DNA from: Phymatolithon calcareum
Lineage: Eukaryota; Rhodophyta; Florideophyceae; Hapalidiales
NCBI GenBank assembly: GCA_977006965.1
Contig: OZ345376.1
Span: forward strand, 434,001-498,000
Length of the DNA stretch: 64,000 bases
Direction of reading: 5' to 3'
Position 1 is the first letter of the stretch, and each line of letters starts with the position of its first letter. Under the pieces are notes generated by a model. It did not search any database, had not been told where the DNA came from, and saw only the letters and a list, made by a program, of their open reading frames with translations. The position numbers and the translations under genes are program-made. Below are positions 42,954-53,996 of this stretch, in pieces.

Positions 42954-43625
42954 ATGACATTCTCGAAGGAAGCTGCAACCGTGGCCTCGCTATCTCGGAC
43001 AAGCATTGCGGAAATTCAAAAAGAGTTCAGCTGCAGTACTCTACCTTCGCAGCGTGACCTCGGCGCCCATTTTAACAAGGAGAGTCACGAGGGAAAACAT
43101 TCCACAAACAAGGGCCCCTGGCGGCATGGGAAGCAGCGGCACTGGAAGAGGAAAAGCCGCCAGGGCGGGAATCGCCCCCGCTGGATCCCGCGCGCAAACC
43201 AGACAAACACGTTCCAATCGAATCAAGAAGGTGGCATCGAGAATGCCAATTCCTCTGCGAATGTCGGACCTGCATCCAAGCTTATGGACGTGAATGCCCC
43301 TCCGTTTCACCCGCAGACTCATGCTTCACGCAAGCTAACAGCTTCGATTTCTGATTCAGATTACCCCTGGGCCTATGGAACTCCTCCCCCTGCAATGGCC
43401 TTCCGAATCTTCCCAGTCTGCATTCCGGAGGAAGCGCTCTATCTGCAAACGATACCGAATTCATTCCAAGTTTTCTTCGGAACGCCGAATGAGCTACACA
43501 GCGTGCTTTGCTGGGACGGAATTCCTCCTGGTGCACAGGGATTCTGTTACGCGATGGCCTTTGCATCTGGACAGCACTTCTACCTTCACCCCCGAGATGT
43601 TTCTCCTGTCAATCCTCACGATTAG
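42954..43625 (+). CDS. Module lead protein, unrecognised family, copy 1
   Basis: 223 residues, ATG start and TAG stop both conserved in the inverted copy at 56703-56032. Residues 1-60 are polar, 60-85 strongly basic with Gly and Trp (KRKSRQGGNRPRWIP), which could bind nucleic acid or act as a nuclear signal. Residues 85-135 are Asn/Ser-rich. Residues 136-220 form a compact, probably beta-rich domain starting YPWAYGTPPPAMAFRI, with CWDGIPPGAQGF and YAMAFASG. This last part is 100% identical in protein between the two copies, while the first 130 residues differ at about a quarter of positions. There is no signal peptide or membrane segment. I do not recognise the family. An alternative reading continues after 43610 by splicing to an exon starting at 43769 behind a good pyrimidine tract and CAG. 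Confidence 0.65.
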   Translation: MTFSKEAATVASLSRTSIAEIQKEFSCSTLPSQRDLGAHFNKESHEGKHSTNKGPWRHGKQRHWKRKSRQGGNRPRWIPRANQTNTFQSNQEGGIENANSSANVGPASKLMDVNAPPFHPQTHASRKLTASISDSDYPWAYGTPPPAMAFRIFPVCIPEEALYLQTIPNSFQVFFGTPNELHSVLCWDGIPPGAQGFCYAMAFASGQHFYLHPRDVSPVNPHD

Positions 43626-44215
43626 TTCGTTCTCCTTAGCCTTGCCTATTGCAATCATTTGTGGGTTTTTTTGCATAGACCGCGATGGAGTGTCCTGAAA
43701 CATGTCAGAGGCACACGGAAAGGCGAAAGTGAACACACTGGCGAGCCTGACTCCGTTTTTCTTTTTGTATTCAGGGCATATTTTGAAGTTGATTATTACA
43801 TTGCAAACGTGACTGGCTACCCAACTACAGTGTTTGGACATAGATCCGACACAGGAATTAAAACTCCTTTGCCGAATGCTGATCGATTCTGTACATGTCC
43901 ACATAGCTGCTCGTCCTGCACGCCGAGCCATGCGCCGCCAAAGTCGTGTCGGTAGTACGCTGGACTTGTCATTGCTAGCACGCCGTATGGGGAGATGCAG
44001 AAAATTTTTAATTAAAATTATGAGATGCCTGGTGGTTTCTTTACATCAGAGCCAGTGCTTGCCCCAAAAAGCGTGGTCATGGCTCAAACCCGGCAACATG
44101 GGCACATTGATTTACAAGACTCGCTTTCAGAAGTAAGCCGAGCTGCCGGTACACTTGCAAAGTGAAGATTCAAATCTCGATGATCGCTATCGCACTGCTA
44201 GAGCCGCGTCCGTAA

Positions 44216-44548
44216 ATGGACACAAGGGCATATTATAACGTATCCTCGGTGCATTCTGAGCCGGAGCTCAGCTCTGCTCGACGCGGGCCGAACGAGTTCA
44301 GGTTATCTTCCTTCTTCGACTGTAGACCCACGCAACCATCGTTTGGCGCGATCGGGGAATCAACCTACTCTCAGAGACTCTGCTGTCCTTCGCCGATTGA
44401 CAAGTGCCACTTGAAGAGATTCGCATTCCGCCTTTCTGAAGCAGCGCTTTCGTCAGTCGGATGAAGACAATTACATACCGAAATTTCAATGAAAACATTC
44501 GACGACAGCTGCGATTATCCACCGTCCGGTGAATTAATGCATCTCTGA
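44216..44548 (+). pseudogene. Module ORF 2, copy 1 (one nonsense codon)
   Basis: Same start, same stop and same length (110 codons plus stop) as the open copy at 55560-55228. A TGA at 44462-44464 interrupts this one where the other has AGA. The conserved stretches include EFRLSS, PSF...IGES.YSQRL, CPSPI and HLKRFAFR. Unknown function; no domain recognised. Confidence 0.45.
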
Positions 44549-44718
44549 GATGAGGGAAAAGATGTGGCATAGCGAAAGTCAATTTCTGGGTACAATGTGG
44601 CGCCAAGGGTCATCTCCAAGACACCATTAAGGACCGCGGCGATCGTTCAGACTCGCATATCACTGCTAGCTCAAGCACAGTGGAGGAGGATACTGGTGCA
44701 TCACTTTACACTCAGAAT

Positions 44719-44788
44719 GGATATCGACGATTAGAAATGTTAGGGGAAATTCCAATATTTCCCCTAACGTTTCTAATCGTCTATATCC
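44719..44788. repeat. 32-bp stem hairpin, a local inverted duplication
   Basis: Arms 44719-44750 and 44757-44788 match inverted with two mismatches around a 6-nt loop. The inverted module copy (about 55011-55052) has only the right arm. The left arm was therefore made here by copying the right arm in reverse, or lost there. Confidence 0.9.
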
Positions 44789-44958
44789 AGCGTGCATGTA
44801 ACATAAGAAAGTGTGCGCGGTCGATCGTCTGTCGCTCAAGGGGTGGGCCGGACCACAGAAAAAAAACGGGCTGCCCCGAAAAATATTCACTCGTTTCGTC
44901 GGTCAATGAAAGCAGGACAAAGGGACACGCACTCAACTTGCGGGTGATTATGCAATAG

Positions 44959-45243
44959 ATGCCTCTCCGGCACTCACATGGCACCACCGGCGATACCAAT
45001 AGGTATTCCATAAGGACTTCAATAACACATCACGTTCCCGCCCAGCCCGTTTCTAGTTGCACCGCGCATACGCCAACATGCCGCACTTGCTGTACGCCGA
45101 GGTCGATACTGCCGCACCGACGTCCTGCGGACAAAACGATTCTCACGGACTCATACAAGGACTGGAATGCGTTCATATTCTCCATCGAAGGCGAAGAAAG
45201 AAGAGCGCACAGCTCACAGCATGAATCCAGCCGCTTGCAGTGA
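44959..45243 (+). CDS. Module ORF 3, copy 1
   Basis: 94 codons from an ATG that is conserved in the other copy (54842 minus), opening MPLRH and then a GTTG motif. In the inverted copy a frameshift splits it (MPLRHAYGTTG... then CWNAFILSIES in another frame). It overlaps the next frame. No domain recognised. It may be a small gene or an exon. Confidence 0.35.
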   Translation: MPLRHSHGTTGDTNRYSIRTSITHHVPAQPVSSCTAHTPTCRTCCTPRSILPHRRPADKTILTDSYKDWNAFIFSIEGEERRAHSSQHESSRLQ

Positions 45244-45775
45244 GCGAAATGGGTATTTAACCTGCGATCAAGGTCACCAAGCACTGACAAGCGTTCGAGT
45301 GGCTCGGTCGGTCGGCTTTCGTGGCACCCGTTATGGGCGACTCAGGTTTGAACTTGCGCAAGGTGACAACGACGTTACAAAGTTGTGCAGAGCGACCACT
45401 GCTATTAAATTCTTGTGTGGGTTGCTACAAATGACATTGGCGATAAGACACAGCAAAGAGTTCGAGGACATGGCCGACCCACTGCAGACTATTGCGGAAG
45501 AGAGCGTGCTGCAAGAACGAGGTCATTGGCGAAACGAAATCAATTCTTCCGGAGTTCAACGTCACGATGCGAAAAACATTTCTGATTTTTCCTCATTCTC
45601 CTGCTGCGTTGCAGTTCCAAGTGAGGCCGATGGCGGCGCAAATGCGATGGACGTTTCCAATGCCGGAATTTTCAAGACGCAAACCGCAACTTTGTCACAT
45701 CACCTCCATGCTGTCATCCTTGGTATTGTCGCCGAAGAACCTTACCGGCCCCAAAACCGGTGCGTTGTTCCTTGA
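45221..45775 (+). CDS. Module ORF 4, copy 1
   Basis: 184 codons. I choose the ATG at 45221 because ATG AAT xCA GCC is kept in the other copies; an ATG at 45167 in the same frame is not. Conserved stretches are VRVARxVGFR, CRATTxIKF.CGLL, ESxLxE(R/Q)GxWxxEINS and SEADGGAN. The copies at 54.5 and 63.8 kb carry stops near the start and the same frameshift after about residue 85, so only this copy is open. Family unknown. No signal peptide or membrane segment. Confidence 0.4.
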   Translation: MNPAACSERNGYLTCDQGHQALTSVRVARSVGFRGTRYGRLRFELAQGDNDVTKLCRATTAIKFLCGLLQMTLAIRHSKEFEDMADPLQTIAEESVLQERGHWRNEINSSGVQRHDAKNISDFSSFSCCVAVPSEADGGANAMDVSNAGIFKTQTATLSHHLHAVILGIVAEEPYRPQNRCVVP

Positions 45776-46034
45776 AAGTAAGCCAGCATCATGGGGCTAT
45801 TTCCTCTTGGGAAAACTGTGACGTTTCAGCCATGAATCCGCGAAATTACGGCTTGCTGCGTACGCCAAGGTCTTGAAACGAAGTTTAAGCCGACCGCTTG
45901 TATTTTCTTTCCCGATAATTCCGCTTTAACAACTGTGCGGCATGACCAAGTAGTTTACGATTGTGACTCTGCGTGAAAGAACCGAGAATGTTTGTCCACG
46001 CAACCCGCACTAAAATTTCCAATTGTCGCCCGCG

Positions 46035-46268
46035 TTATGTAATGTCGAGTACAATTCCGTTTCCCCGAAATGCACAGGTTTTCGCCGAGAGGAAAATGAA
46101 TGCATTCCAGACAAGCAACGCAATGCCGCACATCTGGACCGTGCGTCGTTTGAGATTTTGACCAAAAAGAAAAAATGGCTTACAACGGCGATAAGAAACA
46201 TCGGAAAGTCTTGTGCCTTCCCAGGCACAATACGCATTTCTGATTCTCTTCAGGCGAACGGATGCCAT
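46035..46268 (-). CDS. Small conserved antisense ORF, 77 residues, copy 1
   Basis: Lies on the strand opposite to the other module frames. Start (ATG), stop and length (77 codons) are the same in all three copies (53514-53747 plus and 62845-63078 plus), and none has a stop inside, while the sense frames here are broken in two copies. It contains a basic start (MASVRLKRIRNA), a probable membrane helix (MCGIALLVWNAFIF) and a hydrophobic end. Unknown function; could be a small membrane protein. Confidence 0.4.
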   Translation of the reverse strand: MASVRLKRIRNAYCAWEGTRLSDVSYRRCKPFFLFGQNLKRRTVQMCGIALLVWNAFIFLSAKTCAFRGNGIVLDIT

Positions 46269-46611
46269 CAGACGAAAATGCAAACCAAAGCAAACGGCAC
46301 CATTGCATATTATCAGCCGTGTGTTTATCACTGCTTCACAATCGGCCGATGATGGCGAGGGTATCTTCTGTCTTAGTCATCGGCACCTGCTTTGGAATAG
46401 TGCCTTGCGCTTGCCATTGTTAGGTCCCATCTTACACGCGAGGCCAAGGGAGACGGGCGTTGACATCGAGCCACTTGCGAAACGAAAACCATCACTGCCA
46501 TCGCCCAAAATCTCACAACCCGCTAGTCCACTAGCCGACCCAATGACTCAGAAGGCACCATGGAGCACAGCGCATAATACTGAAATTAAAATATTGACGC
46601 AGAGTATTTGA
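46213..46611 (+). CDS. Module ORF 5, copy 1 (no ATG at left limit)
   Basis: An open stretch of 132 codons with parts conserved in the other copies (RRTDAIRRKCKP, LLGPIL.ARPR, ISQPAS..AD). In those copies it is divided over three frames. It overlaps the antisense frame described above by 56 bases. It may be an exon or the remains of a gene. Confidence 0.3.
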   Translation: MPSQAQYAFLILFRRTDAIRRKCKPKQTAPLHIISRVFITASQSADDGEGIFCLSHRHLLWNSALRLPLLGPILHARPRETGVDIEPLAKRKPSLPSPKISQPASPLADPMTQKAPWSTAHNTEIKILTQSI

Positions 46612-48050
46612 CAAGTATTTTCAATACACGGCAAACGCTTCGCCTCACGCGCATTTCTCAGTCTCGACGTTCCACAGCGAAGCATGTCCATGAAAAGAAT
46701 AGAATCGATCGCCCGGAGCAGCAAATCGTCATAGACGAGGCTGGCAATGGGATGGTACGCTCAAAAATCGGATCATTGCGTTGCCCAGACACGAAGAACA
46801 CTTGACACATTACAAACGCTAGCAGCGTCGCATGCAGGTTAGGTAGTTTAAAATGCTGGACCCTTTCCATGCGGATAACGTGCTCGTCCAAAAATCATAT
46901 ATCTGCGATTCCCATGGAGAAGAAGGATGCGGCGGAGTGGAAAAGTTGCAATTCGCATCAGATGATAGAGCAACCTCCGGCAAATAAAATCACAATAGCA
47001 AGAAAGGGGAAGCACGCATTTTCCTCATTCTTGATTTCCGCAGAGCTCCACCAAGGGTCTTCTTCGCTTCAACAGATGCATCCGACAGCTGCGAAATGAA
47101 AGCTGCTATTCCAACAAAGTTTGAGTGGAAAAGTCCCTCCCGTTATTTTTCTCAGCAGTCACCGCATAACAAAAGATGCAACCCCAATGGTTCTGGCAAT
47201 ATTTCGGAGACGGGAACCCAGGACAACCCGATCTGTAACGCCGCGAAAAGAGGACCGATGAATGGAATGGAAAAGTGGACAGGATCGTCAGTAGTTTGCA
47301 TGGAGAGCGCCCGATACCTTTCCATGTCTCGGGGATAAAGCGCTATACACACTTACCACAATAAAAGTTCACACGGGCGCGACGTTGCACTCGTTTCGCA
47401 ATTGCAAGACGGCGGACGAGACGGCGATGTGCCTGACTCCCACCGCATCCCGAAAGTCAGCCACCAGTATTTGACGAACTCGGCGACCCACAACACAAAA
47501 AGGATGATTAACCGCGAGGAGACAACAGCCGGATGAAGTGGAGAATGGAAATTACGTGACGAGCCAGAATGAACCATCGGCAAGTCCGTTCAAAATCATG
47601 TTTTCATCGCCAGCGACAAACTTGGAGCACATCAGCTCCAGGATCTGACGCCTTGTGGCACGAAGCTCCAATTGAGCACTGAACGGACGGTTAGGTTTCG
47701 GGATTTATTCGATTCCCTACAGATACAATCCCAATAGTTGCGCGGAGGTTACTGTACCTGGGATTTTTATTTCAGGACAGTATGAATACAGAATTAGAAA
47801 GAAGAGCCAATCATTGTCGTCTAAAATTTGCCTGACTCTTGTACATAGATGTAATTGGTTCGATGGAATTGCCTGCGAATTCAGAACAGAAAGAGTTCAG
47901 TTGTCCATCCATGACAAAGTACCTCATCTGCTGCTGCTTGCACATTCGACTTCGCTGTCTTCCCATTTTTTTGTTCCATCATCGAAGTAACTGAATGGTC
48001 TGATGTTGGGTCCTTAGCATCTTGTTGTATAATTTCATTGATGAAATTGC

Positions 48051-48546
48051 TCATGACGAGGCTCTACGGGAGGGTACTGTAAATATGCAGTAGCGTCCCG
48101 TGATGTATCGTTGTAAATTTTAGAGGTTTGTGATAGCCAGAAGAAAATGAGGCAATTGGCCTTGCTGGTCAGCTTGTCTGCTGACCGAGATAGTCCAATC
48201 ACAGAAGTGTAATTGAGATATTGCTTCGCTGTTCTGACCGATATTGTCCAATCATTAATCGATTTTTCATTGACAGGGCACAGGCATTTCGCCAGGCTGT
48301 ATTTTTCAAATATTTTCCGGAAACCATAATTCTTTTCAAACGCTCCAAATGAATGACGTTTTTTCCTCGCAGGCAGAGTGCTCCTTCAGACACTGCACAG
48401 TTTAGCCCGTAGTACAAAAGACCGCAGGCAGTCCTACAATGTTGTTTTTCAACCAGAACTAAACCATCAAGCTCTCTCCTGTACAATCGTGCTCCTGTCC
48501 CACAATCTCAAAGCGCACTCCGGAATCGCGTCGACAATTCGCAGAA
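48051..48546. other. Spacer, no recognised gene
   Basis: AT-rich sequence between the module copy and the tandem duplication; nothing recognised. Confidence 0.4.
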
Positions 48547-48813
48547 CTACCGACTTTTGCAACTCGCGTCAAGCTCAACGTCACACACGGCAACCAAAAT
48601 GTTTGAAATCCTCGGAGTCCTTTTCGTCATCGTCAATGTTCTTGACCTCTTCTTCCTGTTGACCTGGTAACCGACCGCTTTTGACGCCGCCTCTCTGCAC
48701 ATGCCTTGTTTGCTTCGTCGTGAACCAAGCCGCTCCAAAGCGTTGAAGCCGGTGCTGACCGGCTCTTCGGATAACCTTGTTCTCGCCTTACGTTTCTGAA
48801 CGCGAGACGGCAT
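48547..48813 (-). CDS. Small basic protein, uncertain
   Basis: 88 codons from an ATG (MPSRVQKRKARTRLSEE). The product is rich in Lys and Arg with two KR-type clusters that could be nuclear signals. The duplicated block at 58 kb contains only the first 17 codons (58152-58103), with a few changes, then unrelated sequence, so the duplication breakpoint cuts this frame. No family recognised. Confidence 0.3.
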   Translation of the reverse strand: MPSRVQKRKARTRLSEEPVSTGFNALERLGSRRSKQGMCREAASKAVGYQVNRKKRSRTLTMTKRTPRISNILVAVCDVELDASCKSR

Positions 48814-48819
48814 TTTTGC

Positions 48820-50100
48820 TTTGGTATGCGAAGATCATCGCGCTCTGTATCACTGTTGGAGCGTGGTGGGAGATTTTTGCTCCGCTTTGTGTAACAAATC
48901 GTCGACTAATAGCTCGTCTAACGGCTTAACATCTCCGTCCCTCATTCCTAACTTAACTTCTCTCACTACTGTGTTTTACATTACTGCTGACTTTCTAACA
49001 ATATGGAAATAAACTAACTTAACTTTATCGATCCCACCAGAGTGACAACTGTCCCAAACAGTCGCGCTTTGCCGCAATAAATCGCAATCGGAAAATAGTG
49101 TTAGCCTATTTTTCATCTCCGACAATGGCATGTAGTGGCGATCGTCGTCCTCCACTGTACACATCTGGATGATGGTTGCAGAACTCGCGGCACGCAATGC
49201 AACGGTTGTGTAAATATTCATTGGGCTGGTAAAGGAGCTAGCTACAGTTTGACTATGGGCACCAATCAGATGCTCCTGCATCTGAAAGTGGCAACCATCC
49301 TGACACTGTTAACAGTTGTTTTTGCAGACGACAGGTGCTGCTCGCCGCGAGTAAGATGAGGGTGTAAAAATCACACCCATAGGTTTTTATTCCTCGTAGG
49401 GCTTCGTAGCGGGCCCAACTTCGGCAAATGTTCACTCGCCTCCGCGCACGAAACCACCTGTTGTGGTGGTAGTTTTACTCAGCAAATGGGCCAAATGGGT
49501 GTGGAAGTCTTTATCTCTAGCTTGCCCTAGGGCCAGTGCAGTAGAGAGCAAAATAGAAAAACTGATGTTTTGTTATTGATGTTCAGCATTCAGCAACTTT
49601 TCATGTATGCTCGACGCTCACTTTCCAAGGATAGGGTGCTCCAGAGTGTCTGCAGATCACGTATAGGGCCGTTTGAGCGATTTTTTAAAGAGCGTTTAGA
49701 TTTGCAAGGACAGCACAGGTTCATGAACGCAACACAAGTGGGCTCCACTGGGGATCAAAGCTGGATGCTGAAATCTGATCACATTGGGGTCCCCTAACAC
49801 AGTAGAGTATGCAGGATCCACCAAAGTCCCTGAAAGGAAGGCCGGTCCGCTGTAGAGTACGGCACAGTGTGGAAGTCGGCAAAGCCATAATTTCCCGTCG
49901 GGAAGATAGACCGTAAATTCGCCCTGAAAAGGGTTACACTTAGCTTAACGAGCTGCAGACTCGGAGAGCACATAAATTGCGAGAGCTCTCTTTGAATTTA
50001 TGGCTTTGACGAACAAGCGCTGTCTCCCTTGCTATCCTAGAACAGTGTTAAATTCAAGATACACCTCTATTCCTCTCTTCGGTTGACCTCGGGCACAACG
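48820..50100. other. Upstream region of histidine-rich copy B
   Basis: No clear gene. A minus-strand frame (49281-48976) is open and similar in the duplicate (58622-58356) but differs in frame at its end. I take the region as mainly regulatory or decayed. Confidence 0.4.
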
Positions 50101-50116
50101 AAAACACTACTTAAGC
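50101..50116 (+). promoter_or_regulatory. Shared upstream motif (copy 5)
   Basis: AAAACACTACTTAAGC, 58 nt before the start of histidine-rich copy B. I use this as the consensus. Confidence 0.65.
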
Positions 50117-50174
50117 ACTGGCCGACGTTTGCTGAAGTGGTTTCTTCACCTCAACTATCCAAACACTCATCATC

Positions 50175-51596
50175 ATGACCAACCTTATTTTCCTCCTGTT
50201 TCTTGTTCTCCTATCTGTTTCCATCGCTGCCCCTGTGAAACATATCACTGTTGAAAACGATGACCATATATCATTCGACGGCTTGGAAAATACTGCTCGT
50301 AACGAGGCCGTCTTGAAAACAGGCCACGCTTCTATTAGCTACCCAGTATCGGCGGATGAATCGAATGACATTGCTCACATGAGCTATTACGGGCATGCTT
50401 GGGAGGCCCATCATGTCTCTGACTCCTCACCAGTCTCAGTGGAACACGAGGAGCCGGTTATGCGGTACGGCAGTCATGGAGTCACCGAACCTGTTGTCGA
50501 CAACTACCCAGTTTCAGGATACAGTTGGAAAAATCATCACAAACCAGCGTCCGACTCCCTCTGGGAAACCGATTCTGTCAATGGAGTAGACGAGAGAGAT
50601 TTTTATCACCATTTGTCGATGTCTGCACTTCGTATGGCGTCCCCGAGTATTCGTCAAGACCACCTTGGCCATTCACATCCCATCCATCCACACACAGGTG
50701 CAGGTCACACTGATTTTGGGACCGAGTCTTCCCACAGCGATCACGTCGATCCCGACCATCATAATGATCACAACGATCAACACGATCACCCACATTCTTC
50801 TCATTCTGATCATCATGCGGATGCGCCTTCGTCTGGGACCCACGCTGCTCACGACCACCACGCACCTTCTGCTCATTCAAAACACCCTACCCTCGCAGAC
50901 ATCAAGTTCGGCAATTTGAAAACTCTCCCGTATGAGCTTACGCATACACACTTCAAACCGTTCTCTCATGATCACGATAAGCCGACGATTCCATTCTCGA
51001 AATCTGACCTTTCGCATGACCACGAACATTCGGCATTTCATGAACATGAGTTTCCTTCCAGTTTCATCAAAGAACCTAATACTATTAGTTCGCACGATCA
51101 TGAACACCCAGAGACAACGGGATCATCCTCTGTTACCACCACACATGCACATGCACATGGCGACCATGAGCCGTCGGTGATAACGGGAGCCACCAGTGCA
51201 CATGCTCCGAGTAAGCATCCAGTGACGACGAGAAAAGCTTCTGATACCTCTTCATATTCACATCCACATGAGCACGTCGATCATGAACCTTCTGTCAGCA
51301 ACGGAGCAATCAGTGCGGATGAGTCCGGCGACTTTGCTCCTCATGTCCATGGCGCTACTGACCATGCTCATTCCCATGACGGCCAGCACACTCTGGAGGC
51401 AACTGGGTCTACTGAAGCACATTCAGATGCGGAGCACACAAACGCAGTTCCTCATGTACATGAGACAGACATCGTTTCCACCCCCAGTGTTGCAGACGCA
51501 AGCAACCATGCACATGACAGCCCTGGCAGCGTTGATGATCACCAACGTTCTCATTCAGAGTCAGAGCACGATCATGATCATGCTGAGGCATATTGA
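50175..51596 (+). CDS. Secreted histidine-rich repeat protein, copy B
   Basis: 473 residues, intact. The signal peptide is MTNLIFLLFLVLLSVSIAA. The conserved N-terminal part shares YSWKNHHKPASDS and ERDFYHHLSMSALRM with copy A. The His/Asp-rich region follows, with runs such as DHHNDHNDQHDH, and ends in HDHDHAEAY. There are no cysteines in the mature part, so the chain is probably extended and held by metal or charge rather than disulfides. Compared with copy A it lacks part of the central repeat array. The module on the opposite strand ends a few hundred bases behind it, so the two are convergent. Role in metal binding or matrix structure is inference. Confidence 0.82.
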   Translation: MTNLIFLLFLVLLSVSIAAPVKHITVENDDHISFDGLENTARNEAVLKTGHASISYPVSADESNDIAHMSYYGHAWEAHHVSDSSPVSVEHEEPVMRYGSHGVTEPVVDNYPVSGYSWKNHHKPASDSLWETDSVNGVDERDFYHHLSMSALRMASPSIRQDHLGHSHPIHPHTGAGHTDFGTESSHSDHVDPDHHNDHNDQHDHPHSSHSDHHADAPSSGTHAAHDHHAPSAHSKHPTLADIKFGNLKTLPYELTHTHFKPFSHDHDKPTIPFSKSDLSHDHEHSAFHEHEFPSSFIKEPNTISSHDHEHPETTGSSSVTTTHAHAHGDHEPSVITGATSAHAPSKHPVTTRKASDTSSYSHPHEHVDHEPSVSNGAISADESGDFAPHVHGATDHAHSHDGQHTLEATGSTEAHSDAEHTNAVPHVHETDIVSTPSVADASNHAHDSPGSVDDHQRSHSESEHDHDHAEAY

Positions 51597-53513
51597 AGCC
51601 ATTCTCGAGAAATGGGAAAGAAGTAAAGTGCTTCTTTCTCTCGTCGTTTATGTCAAAGAAGTCAAGGAGCCTACATTCCGAACCGCGTTGCAAGCGATAG
51701 TAGTACCAGCCAGACAGAGGGTGTGACTCCTGACTGTTTATTCTCTTATTTTCATCCTATTTATTTTCAGGAAGTAAATGACTCGTCCACATCTTTGTTC
51801 CGTACTCTGCTTGGTTCCCCGTGTTGACCTTGCGCAGCTGCTCCTATGAAAATTTCCTCATTCTCTCGCAGCGAAAGAGGAAAACTCCACAAGAGAAGAA
51901 CAACTTTTCCTCAATGCCAAGGTCAGACCATTTAGTATCCTCCATGCTGGAAGAAAAAATAGAAAGACAGAGGCAAAAGTGCAAGCGGCAGCACATTGGG
52001 TACATGGGCATGGATGGACACCTGCTCATGAGCTCTCCTTCTGTTCTAAATGCCTAGGCAATTCCATCGAACCAATCACATCTATGTACACGACTCCCGC
52101 ACGTTTTTGACGACAATGATTGGCTCTAGTTTCTTGTTCGAGATGCATACTGTCCTGAAATTGAAATCCCTGTTTCAGCACAGCCTCCGAGCAATTGCTG
52201 GGATTGTGGCGCGTAAGGAATGGAATAATTTCGATACCTAACAATCCATACATTGCTCGATTGAGCTTCGCGCCACAAGGCGTCAGATCCTGGAGCTGAT
52301 TCGCTTCAAGTTTGCCGCTTGCGATGAGAAAATCATTTTGAACGGACTTTGCGATGGTTCATACTGACTCGGCACGTAATTTCCGTTGGTCGCCAAGCTC
52401 ATCAAATACCGGTGACTGACTTTCAGGATGGTTTGGGGCCCAGGCACATCGCCGTCTCGTCCATCGTCTCGACCACCGTTTCGTATTTGCGAAACGATTT
52501 CAAAGTCCCGCCCGCGTGAAAGCTTCTTGTGGTAAGTGTGTAAAGCGCTTTATCCCCGATACTTGGAAAGGCATCGGGCTTCCTCCGTGCAATCTACTGA
52601 CGAGTCTGTCTGACTTTTTATTCCATTCACCGGTCCTTTTTTCGCACGATGCTACAGATCGGGTACTCCTAGATGCCCGCCTTTCAAATACAACCCAGAA
52701 CCATCGGGGTTGCATCCTATGTTGTGCGGTGTCTGCCGAGAAAAACAATTGGCGAGACTTTTTCCACTCAAACTTTGTTCGAATAGCAGCTTTCAATTCG
52801 TAGCTGTTGGATGCTTCTGTTGCAAGCGGAGAAGACCCTTGGCTCCAACGTTTCATACTGCCCAATCCGCTTTCTTGTCGCTTTCCTGTTGTATCAAGTG
52901 TTCTTTCTGTCGGGACAATGAAATGTTTGGATTTTTGTGCGCACCATCACATTGCTAGCCTCTCTATCACGGCTTGTTCTCCGGACTCGCGATTCAATTC
53001 TTGTGACGCACATGCGTAGCTGTTGAAGGTCGAGACTGAGAAATGCGCGTGAGGCGAAGCGGTTTGCTGTGAACTGAAAATGCTTTTTGTCAAATACTTT
53101 GTGTCAATGTTTTCATGAACACTATGCACTGTGCTCCATATTGGACCGCCTCTCAATGACAGGCAGGGAGAAATCGCATTCCGAGTCGTTGCGTCGGCTA
53201 TTTGACTAGCGGGTTGTGAGAGTTTCGGCAATGGCAGTGTTGGCTTTCGTTTCGCAAGTGGCTCTGTGTCAACACTCGTCTCTGACTAGGAAAGGCTTTC
53301 CCTGTTAGAAACAGGAGACGGGGGTTGGCCCCCTTGGCCTCGCGCGTAAGATGGGACCTAACAATGAGGAGCGCAAGGCACTATGCCAAATGCAGGTGCC
53401 GATGACAAAGGCAGGAGATACGCTCGCGATCATCGTCCGGTTCTGATATAATGGTAAACACACGGCTGATAATATGAAATGTTGCCGTTTGCATTGGTTT
53501 GCATTTTCGTCTG

Positions 53514-53747
53514 ATGGCATCTGTTCGCCTGAAGAAAATCAGAAATGCGCATTCTGCCTGGGAAGGCATGAGACTTACCAATGTTTCTTATTGCCCTTGT
53601 CAGCCATGCTTTCTTTTTGTTCCATATCTCAAACAACGCGTGATTCAGATGTGCGGCATTGCGTTACTTGTCTGGAATGCACTCATATGCTCCTTTGCGA
53701 AAATCCGTTTACTTACCGGAAACGGAATCGTACTCGTCATTGCCTAA
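53514..53747 (+). CDS. Small conserved antisense ORF, 77 residues, copy 2
   Basis: Same start, stop and length as at 46268-46035. Sequence MASVRLKKIRNA, then the hydrophobic MCGIALLVWNALICSF segment. Antisense to the module's other frames. Unknown function. Confidence 0.4.
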   Translation: MASVRLKKIRNAHSAWEGMRLTNVSYCPCQPCFLFVPYLKQRVIQMCGIALLVWNALICSFAKIRLLTGNGIVLVIA

Positions 53748-53996
53748 CGCGGGCAAGAATTGAAATTTTTAGTGCCCGGTGCGTGCACAAACAGTCTCGG
53801 TTCTTTCACTCGGAGACACAATCGTAAACTACTTGGTTGTGCCACTTTGGAACCACAGTTGTCAGAGCGGAAGTTATCGCGAAAGAAAATGCAAGCAGTC
53901 GGCATAAGTATCGTTTCAAGATCTTGGCGTAAGCAGCAAGCCATGATTTCGCGAATTCGTGGCAGAAACGTCACTGTTTTGCCAAAGGGTATAGGC

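Larger units (their letters stand above)
42400..48050 (+). repeat. Small-ORF module, copy 1
   Basis: This stretch is similar throughout to the reverse complement of about 51910-57220 and of 61240-64000. Anchor pairs are 42519/57140, 42954/56703, 44216/55560, 45221/54590, 46268/53514, 47096/52800 and 47880/52060. Similarity is moderate overall (many indels) but very high in the lead gene. No terminal repeats or target duplications were found at its limits. Unlike the other copies it has no histidine-rich gene at its 3' side. Confidence 0.85.

Noticed and set aside
43610-43768. Intron joining the lead gene to a further exon
   Set aside because: The acceptor side is good and conserved in the inverted copy, but the donor would be a weak GTCAAT, and start, stop and length of the 223-codon frame are conserved in both copies. 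Left as an alternative only.
42400-48050. The small-ORF module as a classical transposon or retroelement
   Set aside because: No terminal repeats, target duplication, reverse transcriptase, integrase or transposase motif in any copy.
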